This document shows positions 15,695 through 23,382 of a stretch of 26,246 nucleotides of DNA, in pieces. The position numbers and the translations under genes were made by a program. The stretch is from assembly GCA_900767385.1 (NCBI GenBank), contig CAAFYY010000104.1, positions 1 through 26,246 of the forward strand. The letters run 5' to 3'. Below the pieces are notes generated by a model. That model ran no database searches, had not been told where the DNA came from, and saw nothing but the letters and a program-made list of their open reading frames with translations. Source of the stretch: Bacteroidales bacterium. GTDB lineage: Bacteria; Bacteroidota; Bacteroidia; Bacteroidales; Paludibacteraceae. How positions within the stretch are numbered: the stretch's first letter is position 1; each line of letters starts with the position of its first letter.

Positions 15695-16057
15695 TTATTG
15701 TTTTGCGATTAAGATGCAACCTGTCATGATTAGAAAGACTCCGATCCATTTGGTCAAGTCCACATGCTCATGGAAAAATACGATGGCGGAGATGAGCCCG
15801 AAGACATAGCTGAGGCTGACCATCGGATAGGCCAGACTCAAGGGGTAGTGTTTGACGATATACATCCACAGCAGGCTGCCGATGCCGAAGCAGATGCCAG
15901 AGCAGGCAAACTGCCAGTTGACCAACACCGATTTCAGGAACGTCATATTCCATCCGAAAGGAGCCATACGCTGTAAGCCGAACTTCAGCATTACTTGCCC
16001 CAAAGCCAAAAGTGCGCTTTGAATCAGTGCCAAAGGTATGAGAGATAGGTTTTTCAT
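15695..16057 (-). CDS. Half-size EamA/SMR-type membrane transporter
   Basis: 120 residues from ATG 16057, chosen because it overlaps the ketosynthase stop as ATGA and gives a hydrophobic N-terminus directly; the longer frame adds 29 residues that lie inside the ketosynthase. Four hydrophobic helices are visible (about 5-25, 43-68, 77-98, 101-118). The loop YPLSLAYPMVSLSYVF (residues about 70-87) and HEHVDLTKWIGVFLI match the half-size EamA or ArnE/ArnF-type exporters, which act as dimers. It may flip a polyene-linked lipid or the aryl precursor across the inner membrane (inference). Confidence 0.8.
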   Translation of the reverse strand: MKNLSLIPLALIQSALLALGQVMLKFGLQRMAPFGWNMTFLKSVLVNWQFACSGICFGIGSLLWMYIVKHYPLSLAYPMVSLSYVFGLISAIVFFHEHVDLTKWIGVFLIMTGCILIAKQ

Positions 16058-17811
16058 AATGACATAAGTATGGACTTGGATACCAATTCCGATGAGACTT
16101 CTATTCCACAAGCCTTGTAGAATGATTGGAATTTTGGTGGACATTCGTCGTGAAGTCCCACCAGTACTGTTTTGACTTTCCCTTCTGCCAGAAGTTTACG
16201 TGCATCTCTCAATGCCCAATCCAATGATTCGGATCCTTGAGAATAGGTGATATTGTAGCCGTGGCAATTAAATCTGATTGCCAAGGCACCAGCTATTGTA
16301 TTGTGGGTGCTTTGCATGAATTGGGTAGGACTGATGCCGTCCTCTCCGTTTGTCACGATGTTGTCTAGGATTTTTTCGCCATTTTCAAGCATTCCGAATC
16401 GTGTTGCAATGATGATGGCGTCAGGTTGCTGAATCCCTGCTTCCTTCAGACATTTGATGGATGTGAGCAGCGAAGCCTTCATCATCTTGCTCATTCTCCG
16501 TGTCTCTATGGGCGAAATGAATTCTTTCAGCCCAGCTAATTCTTCAACGGTACAAACCTCGCTTTCTGCCAAGATTCGTGTTTCATCAGCCTTTGTTGCT
16601 TCCAACTGAACCTTATAGTCAGTCAGCAACAATGATGAGTCATTGCCACCAAAGCCGAAGGAGTTGCACAATACAGTATGCAAATCTCTTGACACACCAG
16701 ACTCAATATAAGGAGTCAGGCAATCGGCATCTTGACTGGCCCATGGAATGTTGACCGGTACAAAATGCTCGTGCATTGCGATGAGGCTGATTACGGTCTC
16801 AATGCTGCCCGAGGCGGATGTTGTATGACCGGTATATGACTTGGTGCTTGAGACGTAGGGCAACTGACTGCCAAACAGTTTTGCTATGGCCACCGACTCG
16901 CTTCTGTCGTTGTCGGGAGTGCCTGTTCCGTGAGCGTTGATATAATCAATCGTTTCCGGGGCGATGTTGGCCATGGTCAGCGCGTCCTTCATTGCCAGAT
17001 AGGCACCGATACCCTCAGGCGATGTCGCTGTCTGGTGGAAGGCGTCGCATCGGTTGCCGAAACCTGCCACATAGGCTTGTACGATAGCGTCTTGACCCAA
17101 AGAGTCGGTTCGTTGGAGTACGACAAATGCAGCGCCTTCGCCAAGATTCAAGCCTTGTCGCGTTGAGTCAAAGGGGCGGCATTGCTCGTGGTCGAGAATC
17201 ATTAAACTATTGAATCCATTCAGATGAAAGAGAGACAGTGATTCCGAACCACCAGCCAAGACATAATCCACTTCGCCTGCCAAGAGCATTCTCGCGCCGA
17301 GTATGATAGCATTGATTGCCGAAGAACACGCGGTTGAGATTGTAGTGACTTGGCTGTGGAGTCCAAGGATTTTAGCAATATCGTTGGTGTTACTTCCACA
17401 ATCGTGCTGTTCAATATATTGCAGCGATTTCACATCACCAGCCGTCATTGCTTTGTAGTGTTGCTCTGTGATATCCATGCCACCAACAGTGGTTCCAGAG
17501 ATGAGTGCAACCCTACTTTTGTTGAGTTGTTCGACAGTAAAGCCGGCATCGTCAATGGCTTGTCGTAGTGCATAGGCACCCAGCAGTGATGTTCTGCTGA
17601 TTTCAAGTGTAGTGGCAACTCCCAGCGATTCCTTGAGTTTGTCGTTGGTCATCTTGACTTCTCCCACTGGAAGTTCCTTGTGGGTAGACTTCAGGTGTTG
17701 CATCGTCCCGATGCCACTTCTTTGGCTTTTGAGGGCGTCTGCCACCATGGTCTTGTCCGCACCAATGGCACAGACGATTCCACTACCTGTTATTGCGATG
17801 CCGTGAGTCAT
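16054..17811 (-). CDS. Ketosynthase with C-terminal chain-length-factor-like domain
   Basis: 585 residues. Residues 1-400 are a FabF-type beta-ketoacyl-ACP synthase with a complete Cys-His-His triad: C162 in STACSSA, H294 in NAHGTGTPDND and H329 in YTGHTTSASG; it should condense acyl and malonyl units in polyene extension. After a linker, residues about 415-560 are a second thiolase-fold half-domain resembling the Ketoacyl-synt_2 family (ISPIETRRMSKMMK, FMQSTHNTIAGALAIRF, ITYSQGSESLDWA). Where a ketosynthase has its Cys this domain has Gln (Q525), as in chain length factors. In proteobacterial aryl polyene clusters such a protein is a stand-alone gene (ApeC), so this looks like a fusion. The start is six bases after an ACP gene. 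Confidence 0.88.
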   Translation of the reverse strand: MTHGIAITGSGIVCAIGADKTMVADALKSQRSGIGTMQHLKSTHKELPVGEVKMTNDKLKESLGVATTLEISRTSLLGAYALRQAIDDAGFTVEQLNKSRVALISGTTVGGMDITEQHYKAMTAGDVKSLQYIEQHDCGSNTNDIAKILGLHSQVTTISTACSSAINAIILGARMLLAGEVDYVLAGGSESLSLFHLNGFNSLMILDHEQCRPFDSTRQGLNLGEGAAFVVLQRTDSLGQDAIVQAYVAGFGNRCDAFHQTATSPEGIGAYLAMKDALTMANIAPETIDYINAHGTGTPDNDRSESVAIAKLFGSQLPYVSSTKSYTGHTTSASGSIETVISLIAMHEHFVPVNIPWASQDADCLTPYIESGVSRDLHTVLCNSFGFGGNDSSLLLTDYKVQLEATKADETRILAESEVCTVEELAGLKEFISPIETRRMSKMMKASLLTSIKCLKEAGIQQPDAIIIATRFGMLENGEKILDNIVTNGEDGISPTQFMQSTHNTIAGALAIRFNCHGYNITYSQGSESLDWALRDARKLLAEGKVKTVLVGLHDECPPKFQSFYKACGIEVSSELVSKSILMSL

Positions 17812-17817
17812 GCTGCC

Positions 17818-18078
17818 TTATTTCTTTCTGTTTTCGCTGACGTATTTTGCGATATTCTCAATACTGGTAAATATAGATTTTCCCTCTGCAGCATTTGCCA
17901 GACGGATTCCATAATTTTTCTCTAAAAGAACGATGATTTCCAATGCATCGATGGAATCGAGTCCCAGACCTCCTTCGCCGAAAAGAGGGGCGGAGGCATC
18001 AATATCTGCTGGGGTCATTTCCTCAAGATTGAGTGCATCAATAATCTGTTCTTTCAATTGTAAGATGAGTTCTTCCAT
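17818..18078 (-). CDS. Acyl carrier protein
   Basis: 86 residues from ATG 18078, which overlaps the stop codon of the preceding ketosynthase gene by one base (TAATG); the longer open frame upstream is only the antisense-free extension into that gene. The phosphopantetheine site is S42 in GLGLDSIDALEI, with the acidic helix II typical of elongation ACPs. It lies between the two large ketosynthases, so it probably carries the growing polyene chain. Confidence 0.9.
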   Translation of the reverse strand: MEELILQLKEQIIDALNLEEMTPADIDASAPLFGEGGLGLDSIDALEIIVLLEKNYGIRLANAAEGKSIFTSIENIAKYVSENRKK

Positions 18079-19769
18079 TATCTTTTTATTATTTTTATGC
18101 TTGCAAAAAAACGATTGTCGTTCTCGTATTCCAACCACCCAACCATCATGCTCTCCATCTCTTGGTCTTGGAAAGTGGCATCCACGATCGTGTTCATGGT
18201 GTTCAGGTCTTTTCCGGGCAATACGTAGAAACATGTCTCCCCCTTACATCCTTGCTTGATGGCAATTTCTCCGTTCACGATATTGGGTAGGGTGTAGACA
18301 AAGTCGGACGGCGAAGGGAAATAATTGTTGGCATCGGCTATGGTCTTCAGGTATGTCTTATCGGCATTCAAAGAACCGAACTTGTTGAAAAAGACGATAG
18401 CACGCTGGCTGAGGTTCTCTTCTTCGTCGCGATTCTCTGATTGTCGCAACAGTTCCGCCGCAAGGAAACCCACTTTGGCTAAACCGTCCATCTTGTAGAA
18501 CTTGGGGTAATTGCCGATTTTTGTCTTGTAGAGCGATGTCAGCAATTCCTTTCCCTGACAATCTGTAGGCAGGGCAACGCCATCAACCACAACACCTTCA
18601 TTCGAGAGTTGTATCTGGTGGGTCGTTGTATAGGTGTTGTGTTTTGGAGTTGTGGCACTAAACTGTTCGTCTTTGGCCAAACGAACGGCTGCATTGCAAC
18701 CGCCAAAACCCGATATAATTTTTATGAATTCCTTTTTGTCGGTGTATTGGTTGTCGGCCGACAAACGGACATGACCGCTGACGCCCAACTCCTCAAATCC
18801 TTTTGTCCCGAGAATAGTGTTATCGTCCAATGATTGCATTGTGAGGATGGTCTCGATGACACCAGCGGCTCCCATAGTGTGCCCCAGATACCCTTTCAAG
18901 GCATTGACAGGGACCTCAGACAGTCCTGCTTTCTCTATCGCCTTTGATTCCATCTGGTCGTTGTACATCGTGGCAGTTCCGTGAGCACTCACCAAGGCCA
19001 ATGTGTCGGCGGTCTTGCCACTCATTGCATAGTTAATGGCCTTGCTGCAGCCTTCACCTTGAGGTGATGGACTGCTGATATGGTAGGCATCGTTGCGAAC
19101 GGCGCCAGAGCAGATATTCCACCCTTTAGCGGTTGATTGGTTGGAAAGGATGACTGTGGCAGCAGCTTCGCCAAGATTCAACCCCAGACGTTCGATGTCG
19201 AATGGACGACAGCACTCTTCCGATAGCGCCTTGAACGATTGGAAACCGGAGATGATGAACGGACTCTGAACATCAACACCGCAGACAATGCAGTGGCTGT
19301 AGGTTTGCTGATCCAAGAGTCTTTGAGCCAAGATTAAGGCAGAGACGCCTGAGATACAGGCGTTGCTGACAACGATGGGCTGGGTCTGGATGCCCACTGC
19401 TGCTGCAATCTTTTGGGCTGCAGCACCCGGACTCAAGACATTGTCTCTCTGTTCGTCTGCTGTCAAGAGTCCAACGTTTCCTTTCGTGGAACTGATAATC
19501 AGCAAGGTTTTGGCGTCTAATGTAAGAGATGTCTGTTGCAGGGCAGCACGAATAGAGCGGATGGCTAACGACTCAAACCAGGTGTAGCCCTCCAACGTTA
19601 TTTGTTGTTGCTGCTGCTTCGAAAACAAAGAGGCGGTGAAAGCGAAGGGAACCCCTTCCATACCGTTGTAATGGCATAATGCACCCTTGCCAGACTTGAT
19701 AGCCTGGTAGTTCTCTTCCGTTGTAAAACCTAACGGCGAGATGATGTTATGTGCGATTATTGTTGCCAT
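18078..19769 (-). CDS. Ketosynthase with degenerate C-terminal thiolase-like half-domain
   Basis: 563 residues from ATG 19769, chosen over a GTG four codons earlier because it starts MATIIAHNIISPLG, where ketosynthases begin, and has a GGAAAG-like site before it. The triad is complete: C138 in SNACISG, H263 in SAHGTATMYND and H297 in KGYLGHTMGAAG. Residues about 410-563 form an extra domain (YPKFYKMDGLAKVGFLAAEL, FPSPSDFVYTLPNIVNGEIAI, then ETCFYVLPG) that aligns loosely with the C-terminal domain of the other large ketosynthase but lacks any Cys or Gln at the nucleophile position. It overlaps the thioesterase gene by 13 bases and the ACP by one. Likely role: a second condensing enzyme of chain elongation, possibly paired with the other one. 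Confidence 0.87.
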   Translation of the reverse strand: MATIIAHNIISPLGFTTEENYQAIKSGKGALCHYNGMEGVPFAFTASLFSKQQQQQITLEGYTWFESLAIRSIRAALQQTSLTLDAKTLLIISSTKGNVGLLTADEQRDNVLSPGAAAQKIAAAVGIQTQPIVVSNACISGVSALILAQRLLDQQTYSHCIVCGVDVQSPFIISGFQSFKALSEECCRPFDIERLGLNLGEAAATVILSNQSTAKGWNICSGAVRNDAYHISSPSPQGEGCSKAINYAMSGKTADTLALVSAHGTATMYNDQMESKAIEKAGLSEVPVNALKGYLGHTMGAAGVIETILTMQSLDDNTILGTKGFEELGVSGHVRLSADNQYTDKKEFIKIISGFGGCNAAVRLAKDEQFSATTPKHNTYTTTHQIQLSNEGVVVDGVALPTDCQGKELLTSLYKTKIGNYPKFYKMDGLAKVGFLAAELLRQSENRDEEENLSQRAIVFFNKFGSLNADKTYLKTIADANNYFPSPSDFVYTLPNIVNGEIAIKQGCKGETCFYVLPGKDLNTMNTIVDATFQDQEMESMMVGWLEYENDNRFFASIKIIKR

Positions 19770-20170
19770 TTTTCTTTCCACTTCACAAAGAAGTCGGGAT
19801 TGTTTATCTCAAGGTTGTAGTTCATGTCCATGAAGACCTGTATCGTACGTGCCTTGCAGTAGAGTCGGTTGTCTTCACAGTCACGAATCTCATAATCAAA
19901 AACTATTTTGGCAGCTTCGGTTGGACGATAGACAATGTCTACGCGGGCTCGGGTGCCGTAGCGAAGAGGAAGTTTGTATTGAATCTGCATGTCGACAATC
20001 GGAGCAAAATAATGATTGTCGATATACCCTTGATATGACAAACCATATTGGTCGCCAAAGGCTTCGCGGGCATCTTCCAGATAGACGGGATAGGCGCCGT
20101 GCCACACGACTTTCATCATGTCGACCTCGCTGAATCGTATCTCTATTTCCTTTGAAGCCTTGAGTTCCAT
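19757..20170 (-). CDS. Hotdog thioesterase, YbgC/4-hydroxybenzoyl-CoA thioesterase type
   Basis: 137 residues. The opening segment IEIRFSEVDMMKVVWHGAYPVYLEDARE (9-36) is the family signature, with D17 as the expected catalytic Asp and H24 in the WHG.Y turn. Members hydrolyse acyl-CoA or acyl-ACP thioesters; a thioesterase of this type (ApeK) is a regular part of aryl polyene clusters, probably for editing stalled chains or releasing intermediates. It starts one base after the dehydratase stop codon. Confidence 0.87.
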   Translation of the reverse strand: MELKASKEIEIRFSEVDMMKVVWHGAYPVYLEDAREAFGDQYGLSYQGYIDNHYFAPIVDMQIQYKLPLRYGTRARVDIVYRPTEAAKIVFDYEIRDCEDNRLYCKARTIQVFMDMNYNLEINNPDFFVKWKEKWQQ

Positions 20171-20171
20171 G

Positions 20172-20642
20172 CTATTCTTCCTCTTTTAATGCAATTTTCA
20201 TTTCGGTAGAGAGCAAGACCTTGTCGCCCAATCTCACCTCTGCCGAGGCAAGGATGATGCCAAAGATTTCTTCCTCTACGGTCACATAGGTGAGAATCGT
20301 CTCTCCAACTTTGGGCAAGGCGTTGATCACCAAATTTTTTATGGCGCCGATAAAACCTATCTGCACCCCTTTTTTATAGATAATCTTATTGATATAGCCA
20401 ATACGGGCGGCGCAAGTTTGGGCCACATTCTCTATCAGTCCCGATGCGGAGAAATGACCGTTGTCAACAAAAAGATTCGCCGCGTCGATTGTCAAACTGG
20501 TCACCACATGCTTGCTGTCGTAGTGTTCAATTTGCCCAATCATCACAAATGGTTCCTGCTGTGGCAGAAGGGTATGCACGTCAATGCTGCGGACAAATTC
20601 ATCCGTAGGGTTGACAAAGTCTTCTATGGCATTATTCTTCAT
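20172..20642 (-). CDS. Hotdog-fold 3-hydroxyacyl-ACP dehydratase, ApeP-like
   Basis: 156 residues from ATG 20642; ATGATG is a double start, so 20645 is equally possible, and both overlap the acyltransferase stop codon by about ten bases. A longer frame to 20693 lies inside that gene. Features: LLPQQEPFVMIGQI (25-38), catalytic His in NGHFSASGL (H63) and Glu in ENVAQTCA (E71). The spacing between His and Glu is shorter than in FabZ, and it matches the second dehydratase type found in aryl polyene clusters. It should work with the other dehydratase in the operon to make the conjugated double bonds. Confidence 0.83.
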   Translation of the reverse strand: MKNNAIEDFVNPTDEFVRSIDVHTLLPQQEPFVMIGQIEHYDSKHVVTSLTIDAANLFVDNGHFSASGLIENVAQTCAARIGYINKIIYKKGVQIGFIGAIKNLVINALPKVGETILTYVTVEEEIFGIILASAEVRLGDKVLLSTEMKIALKEEE

Positions 20643-21516
20643 CATTCCAAAACTCGAAATAATTATACCACTGAGTAGGATATTGTTTGACAATCTTTTC
20701 CAATTCCTGAACGTAGAGATGACTGAGTTCCTCCACTTGCCCTTTGCGTGATGCTTCTTTGTTGTAGTTCAATGGGGTAATGATGATTTTGTAGCTGTTC
20801 CAGGAGGTTTTCATTACATGAATCGTCATTACATCCAAACTGCGCATGGTGGCCACACCAAAGGGACCGTAGGGGAAGTCGGCCTCGCCATTAAGAAATG
20901 GGAGGGTTATCTTTTTCTGCGAACCGAAGATTCTGTCGGCAGGCATGCTGACGGTCTCGCCATTCACCAAAGCCTGGTCAATCTCAAACAGATGACTCAT
21001 ATCGGGACGAATGGCAATCATGTTGATGTTGGTACGGGCAAAGAGTTTGGCCCTGTTTTCCATAACCGAAGCCTTCTCACCAAAGAAAACCAGCGCATTG
21101 AATTTCTTGTTCTCGGCCTTGAGGGTGTATCCCGCAATCTCGTAGTTGCCGACGTGAGAGCTCAAGAGTATGAAGGCATCGTCTTTGGCTGCCAACTGTT
21201 TGTAGTAGTCGAACCCTTCAACGGTGATGTTGAACGTCTTGCCGGCATACATGGCAAACTTGTCGATGACCACTTGTCCGAAGAGGCAATGGTTGACGTA
21301 GGTCTTCCATGCAGCCTTGAGTTTGCCGTAGTTGTGCTGTTTCCGGAAATAGCGGTAGGTGATGCCGCAACTTGGGTTGAGAATCAGGCAGACAGGAATC
21401 ACGAAGATGGCAACAAAGACATAGAGAATCCTATTGTCAATAAACCTTAGGATACGGATGAGCCATTTGTGCATCCATCCGTTGCCGTAAGTTGTTCCTG
21501 CCCACTTCTTTTCCAT
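20632..21516 (-). CDS. LpxL/HtrB-like lipid acyltransferase
   Basis: 294 residues with an N-terminal membrane helix (about 28-48). The catalytic HX4E motif is HVGNYE (121-126), followed by a KKFNALVFFGEKAS segment and the later PADRIFGSQKK..LPFLNGEADFPYGPF part that is typical of the family. LpxL enzymes use acyl-ACP to add secondary acyl chains to lipid A on the inner membrane. In aryl polyene clusters a homologue is thought to acylate the lipid carrier with the polyene or a fatty acid. It starts directly after the ACP stop codon (TAAATG, no gap). Confidence 0.87.
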   Translation of the reverse strand: MEKKWAGTTYGNGWMHKWLIRILRFIDNRILYVFVAIFVIPVCLILNPSCGITYRYFRKQHNYGKLKAAWKTYVNHCLFGQVVIDKFAMYAGKTFNITVEGFDYYKQLAAKDDAFILLSSHVGNYEIAGYTLKAENKKFNALVFFGEKASVMENRAKLFARTNINMIAIRPDMSHLFEIDQALVNGETVSMPADRIFGSQKKITLPFLNGEADFPYGPFGVATMRSLDVMTIHVMKTSWNSYKIIITPLNYNKEASRKGQVEELSHLYVQELEKIVKQYPTQWYNYFEFWNDEE

Positions 21517-21759
21517 TTATGCTATTTTCTTTTCGATGTAATCGCAGAAATCGCCCAAGGTCTTCACGTTTTTCATCTCCTCAGGCTTGATTTTGAAACC
21601 GAACACATTATCAACGATAACAACGATGTCGACATAGTCCAGACTGTCGATGCCCATGTCTTCTTTCAGGCGGGCGTCGGCATAGACTTTGTCTTCATCA
21701 ATCTCCATTTCGTCAATCATGAAGGCTTTCACCTTTTCTTCAATTTCTGTTCTTGTCAT
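21517..21759 (-). CDS. Acyl carrier protein
   Basis: 80 residues. The phosphopantetheine site is S39 in MGIDSLDYVDIV, with strongly acidic surroundings. It lies directly between the methyltransferase and the LpxL-like acyltransferase, and its start is nine bases after the methyltransferase stop. The direct coupling to the acyltransferase suggests it is the acyl donor for that enzyme, though it could serve elongation. Confidence 0.92.
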   Translation of the reverse strand: MTRTEIEEKVKAFMIDEMEIDEDKVYADARLKEDMGIDSLDYVDIVVIVDNVFGFKIKPEEMKNVKTLGDFCDYIEKKIA

Positions 21760-21768
21760 TGTTGTAAG

Positions 21769-22872
21769 TTATCTTAGTTTTACTTTTATTATACTATGTC
21801 CGCGACCCAGGCCGTCGATGATTTCCTCAATCTCCAATCCCGCTTTCTCGATGCATTGGCGGAGGTCTTCGGTGTTGTACATCTTGCTGTTGCCGTTGGC
21901 GATGGCGGTGAAATAGAGACTGGTCATGGTGAGGCAGAAGGCGGCGGTCTCAAACTTCTGTCGGTCCCATAATGTCTCCATGATATAGATTCTCGTGTCT
22001 GCAGTCATGGCTGCTTTGGCACGGGTCAGGATGCTGACGATTTCGTCCATTGAGAAGCAGTCCAGGAACTGCGACATCCATATTGCATCCAAGCCCCCTT
22101 CCCGTTGCGGAAATGTGGCGTTGGCGTCGAGGAGGTTGATGCCATGTCCTTTGATTCGGTCTGCCCCTTCCTTGCCGGCAACATTGGCTTCCATCATCTT
22201 GATTTGCTGAGGTAGGTCAAGTACCGTCACCTCCACTTCTTTGTCGAAGCCTACGCATTGGATAGCCCATTTGCCGGTATTGCCGCCGACATCGTAGAGG
22301 GAGCGTGTGCGATTCTTGCGAAACAGAATCTCCAAGGCTTCCGGAAAGGAGAGGTCGCTGTAGTGGTGGTCAAAACCGAACCATGAGTCCTGCACTTGTT
22401 TCGGCAGACTTGACAATCCCTCGTAGACCGTCGGCCAGTCGCCAAAGTGTTTCAATCCCTCTGGCTTGCCGTTGAGGAGCGACTCTTCCAGTCGGAACAG
22501 ACCCTCGTAGTTGACGTCGTGGTTGAAGTTGACGTTGGCTTGGGTGGCAGCATCTGTCAGGAGAAACCATCCGGTCTTGGCCAACTGATAACGGTTGGTC
22601 TCAAGGTCAATGATGATAGTTCCGATACACAGCGATGCTTCCAACAGACATTTTGCGGCATAGTCGGTCAAACCGGTTTTTTCCACAATTTCCTCGCGGG
22701 TCAATCCCTTGTCGGCTTCTCTCAGCATGGCAAAGATGCCAAACTTGAGCATCAGACGGGATACCTGAAAGAGAACGGGTCCCCAAGCGATAAACTCAGC
22801 CATTCGTTGAGCATCGCGGGCGGGCATGCTGTCCTTGGTGTATTTCTTTTCTAAAGAAGGGGATAGGTGCAT
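21769..22872 (-). CDS. SAM-dependent methyltransferase, O-methyltransferase-2 type
   Basis: 367 residues. Residues 25-110 are an N-terminal helical dimerisation domain with a winged-helix pattern (REEIVEKTGLTDYAAKCLLEA). SAM-binding motif I is YDVGGNTGKW (193-202), followed by VLDLPQQIKM and the IWMSQFLDCFSMDE segment (264-277). In plant-type O-methyltransferases this last segment carries a catalytic His in LHDW; it is absent here, so the reaction may not be a simple ring O-methylation. The aryl head of E. coli aryl polyene carries a methyl group made by the cluster methyltransferase ApeB, so methylation of the aryl ring is a reasonable inference. Three bases separate it from the exported-protein gene before it. 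Confidence 0.85.
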   Translation of the reverse strand: MHLSPSLEKKYTKDSMPARDAQRMAEFIAWGPVLFQVSRLMLKFGIFAMLREADKGLTREEIVEKTGLTDYAAKCLLEASLCIGTIIIDLETNRYQLAKTGWFLLTDAATQANVNFNHDVNYEGLFRLEESLLNGKPEGLKHFGDWPTVYEGLSSLPKQVQDSWFGFDHHYSDLSFPEALEILFRKNRTRSLYDVGGNTGKWAIQCVGFDKEVEVTVLDLPQQIKMMEANVAGKEGADRIKGHGINLLDANATFPQREGGLDAIWMSQFLDCFSMDEIVSILTRAKAAMTADTRIYIMETLWDRQKFETAAFCLTMTSLYFTAIANGNSKMYNTEDLRQCIEKAGLEIEEIIDGLGRGHSIIKVKLR

Positions 22873-22875
22873 GAG

Positions 22876-23382
22876 TTATTTCTGTTTGTTAGCCTTGTCT
22901 ATCTCTTTGTAAAGGAGTTGTCCCAAAGCGTTGCCAGCGTGTTTTGCGCCTGCTTTGATGAGGTGTAACTTAGTTCCAAAGCCACCTCCGTTGGCGTTGA
23001 GTCCTTGGATTTTGGCAACTTCCTGACCGTTGTTCTCAATGATGACATCGCAGATGAAATCGCCTTTGGTGGATATGCTAAGCACTTGAACGTTGATGGA
23101 GCAGTCGGATTGGACGTTGTAGCCCACTACGAGTTTTCCATACAATCGTTCCATAAGATGTCCAATGAAATATCCTTTTATCTCCGGCAGATCTTTTGAC
23201 CAGTCGGTTTCGATGCATTCAAAATCTGCGACGCTCATGCCATGAATTGAGGCATCGTCAAAGTTGATGACAAATGTTGCTTTTCCACAAGATGCCAACT
23301 CGGCAAATGAGCCCGAGATTGATTGGCCGAATGATAAGGTGCTTATCATAACAAACAAGACACCCACTACAAATTTTTTCAT
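22876..23382 (-). CDS. Exported protein of unknown function in the polyene operon
   Basis: 168 residues. Residues 1-19 are a signal peptide (KKF, hydrophobic core, LSFGQ). The mature part is strand-rich (KATFVINFDDASIHG, KLVVGYNVQSDCSINVQVLSI) and ends in a Gly-rich segment (GLNANGGGFG) and a basic-acidic tail. Two short Cys-containing stretches are present but no clear lipobox. I do not recognise the family. It overlaps the ketosynthase stop as ATGA and is followed three bases later by the methyltransferase, so it is firmly in the operon. A periplasmic handling role for the polyene is possible. Confidence 0.7.
   Translation of the reverse strand: MKKFVVGVLFVMISTLSFGQSISGSFAELASCGKATFVINFDDASIHGMSVADFECIETDWSKDLPEIKGYFIGHLMERLYGKLVVGYNVQSDCSINVQVLSISTKGDFICDVIIENNGQEVAKIQGLNANGGGFGTKLHLIKAGAKHAGNALGQLLYKEIDKANKQK

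Noticed and set aside
20818..21450. 210-residue plus-strand open frame over the LpxL-like gene
   Set aside because: Antisense to the conserved acyltransferase motifs; composition is that of a shadow frame.
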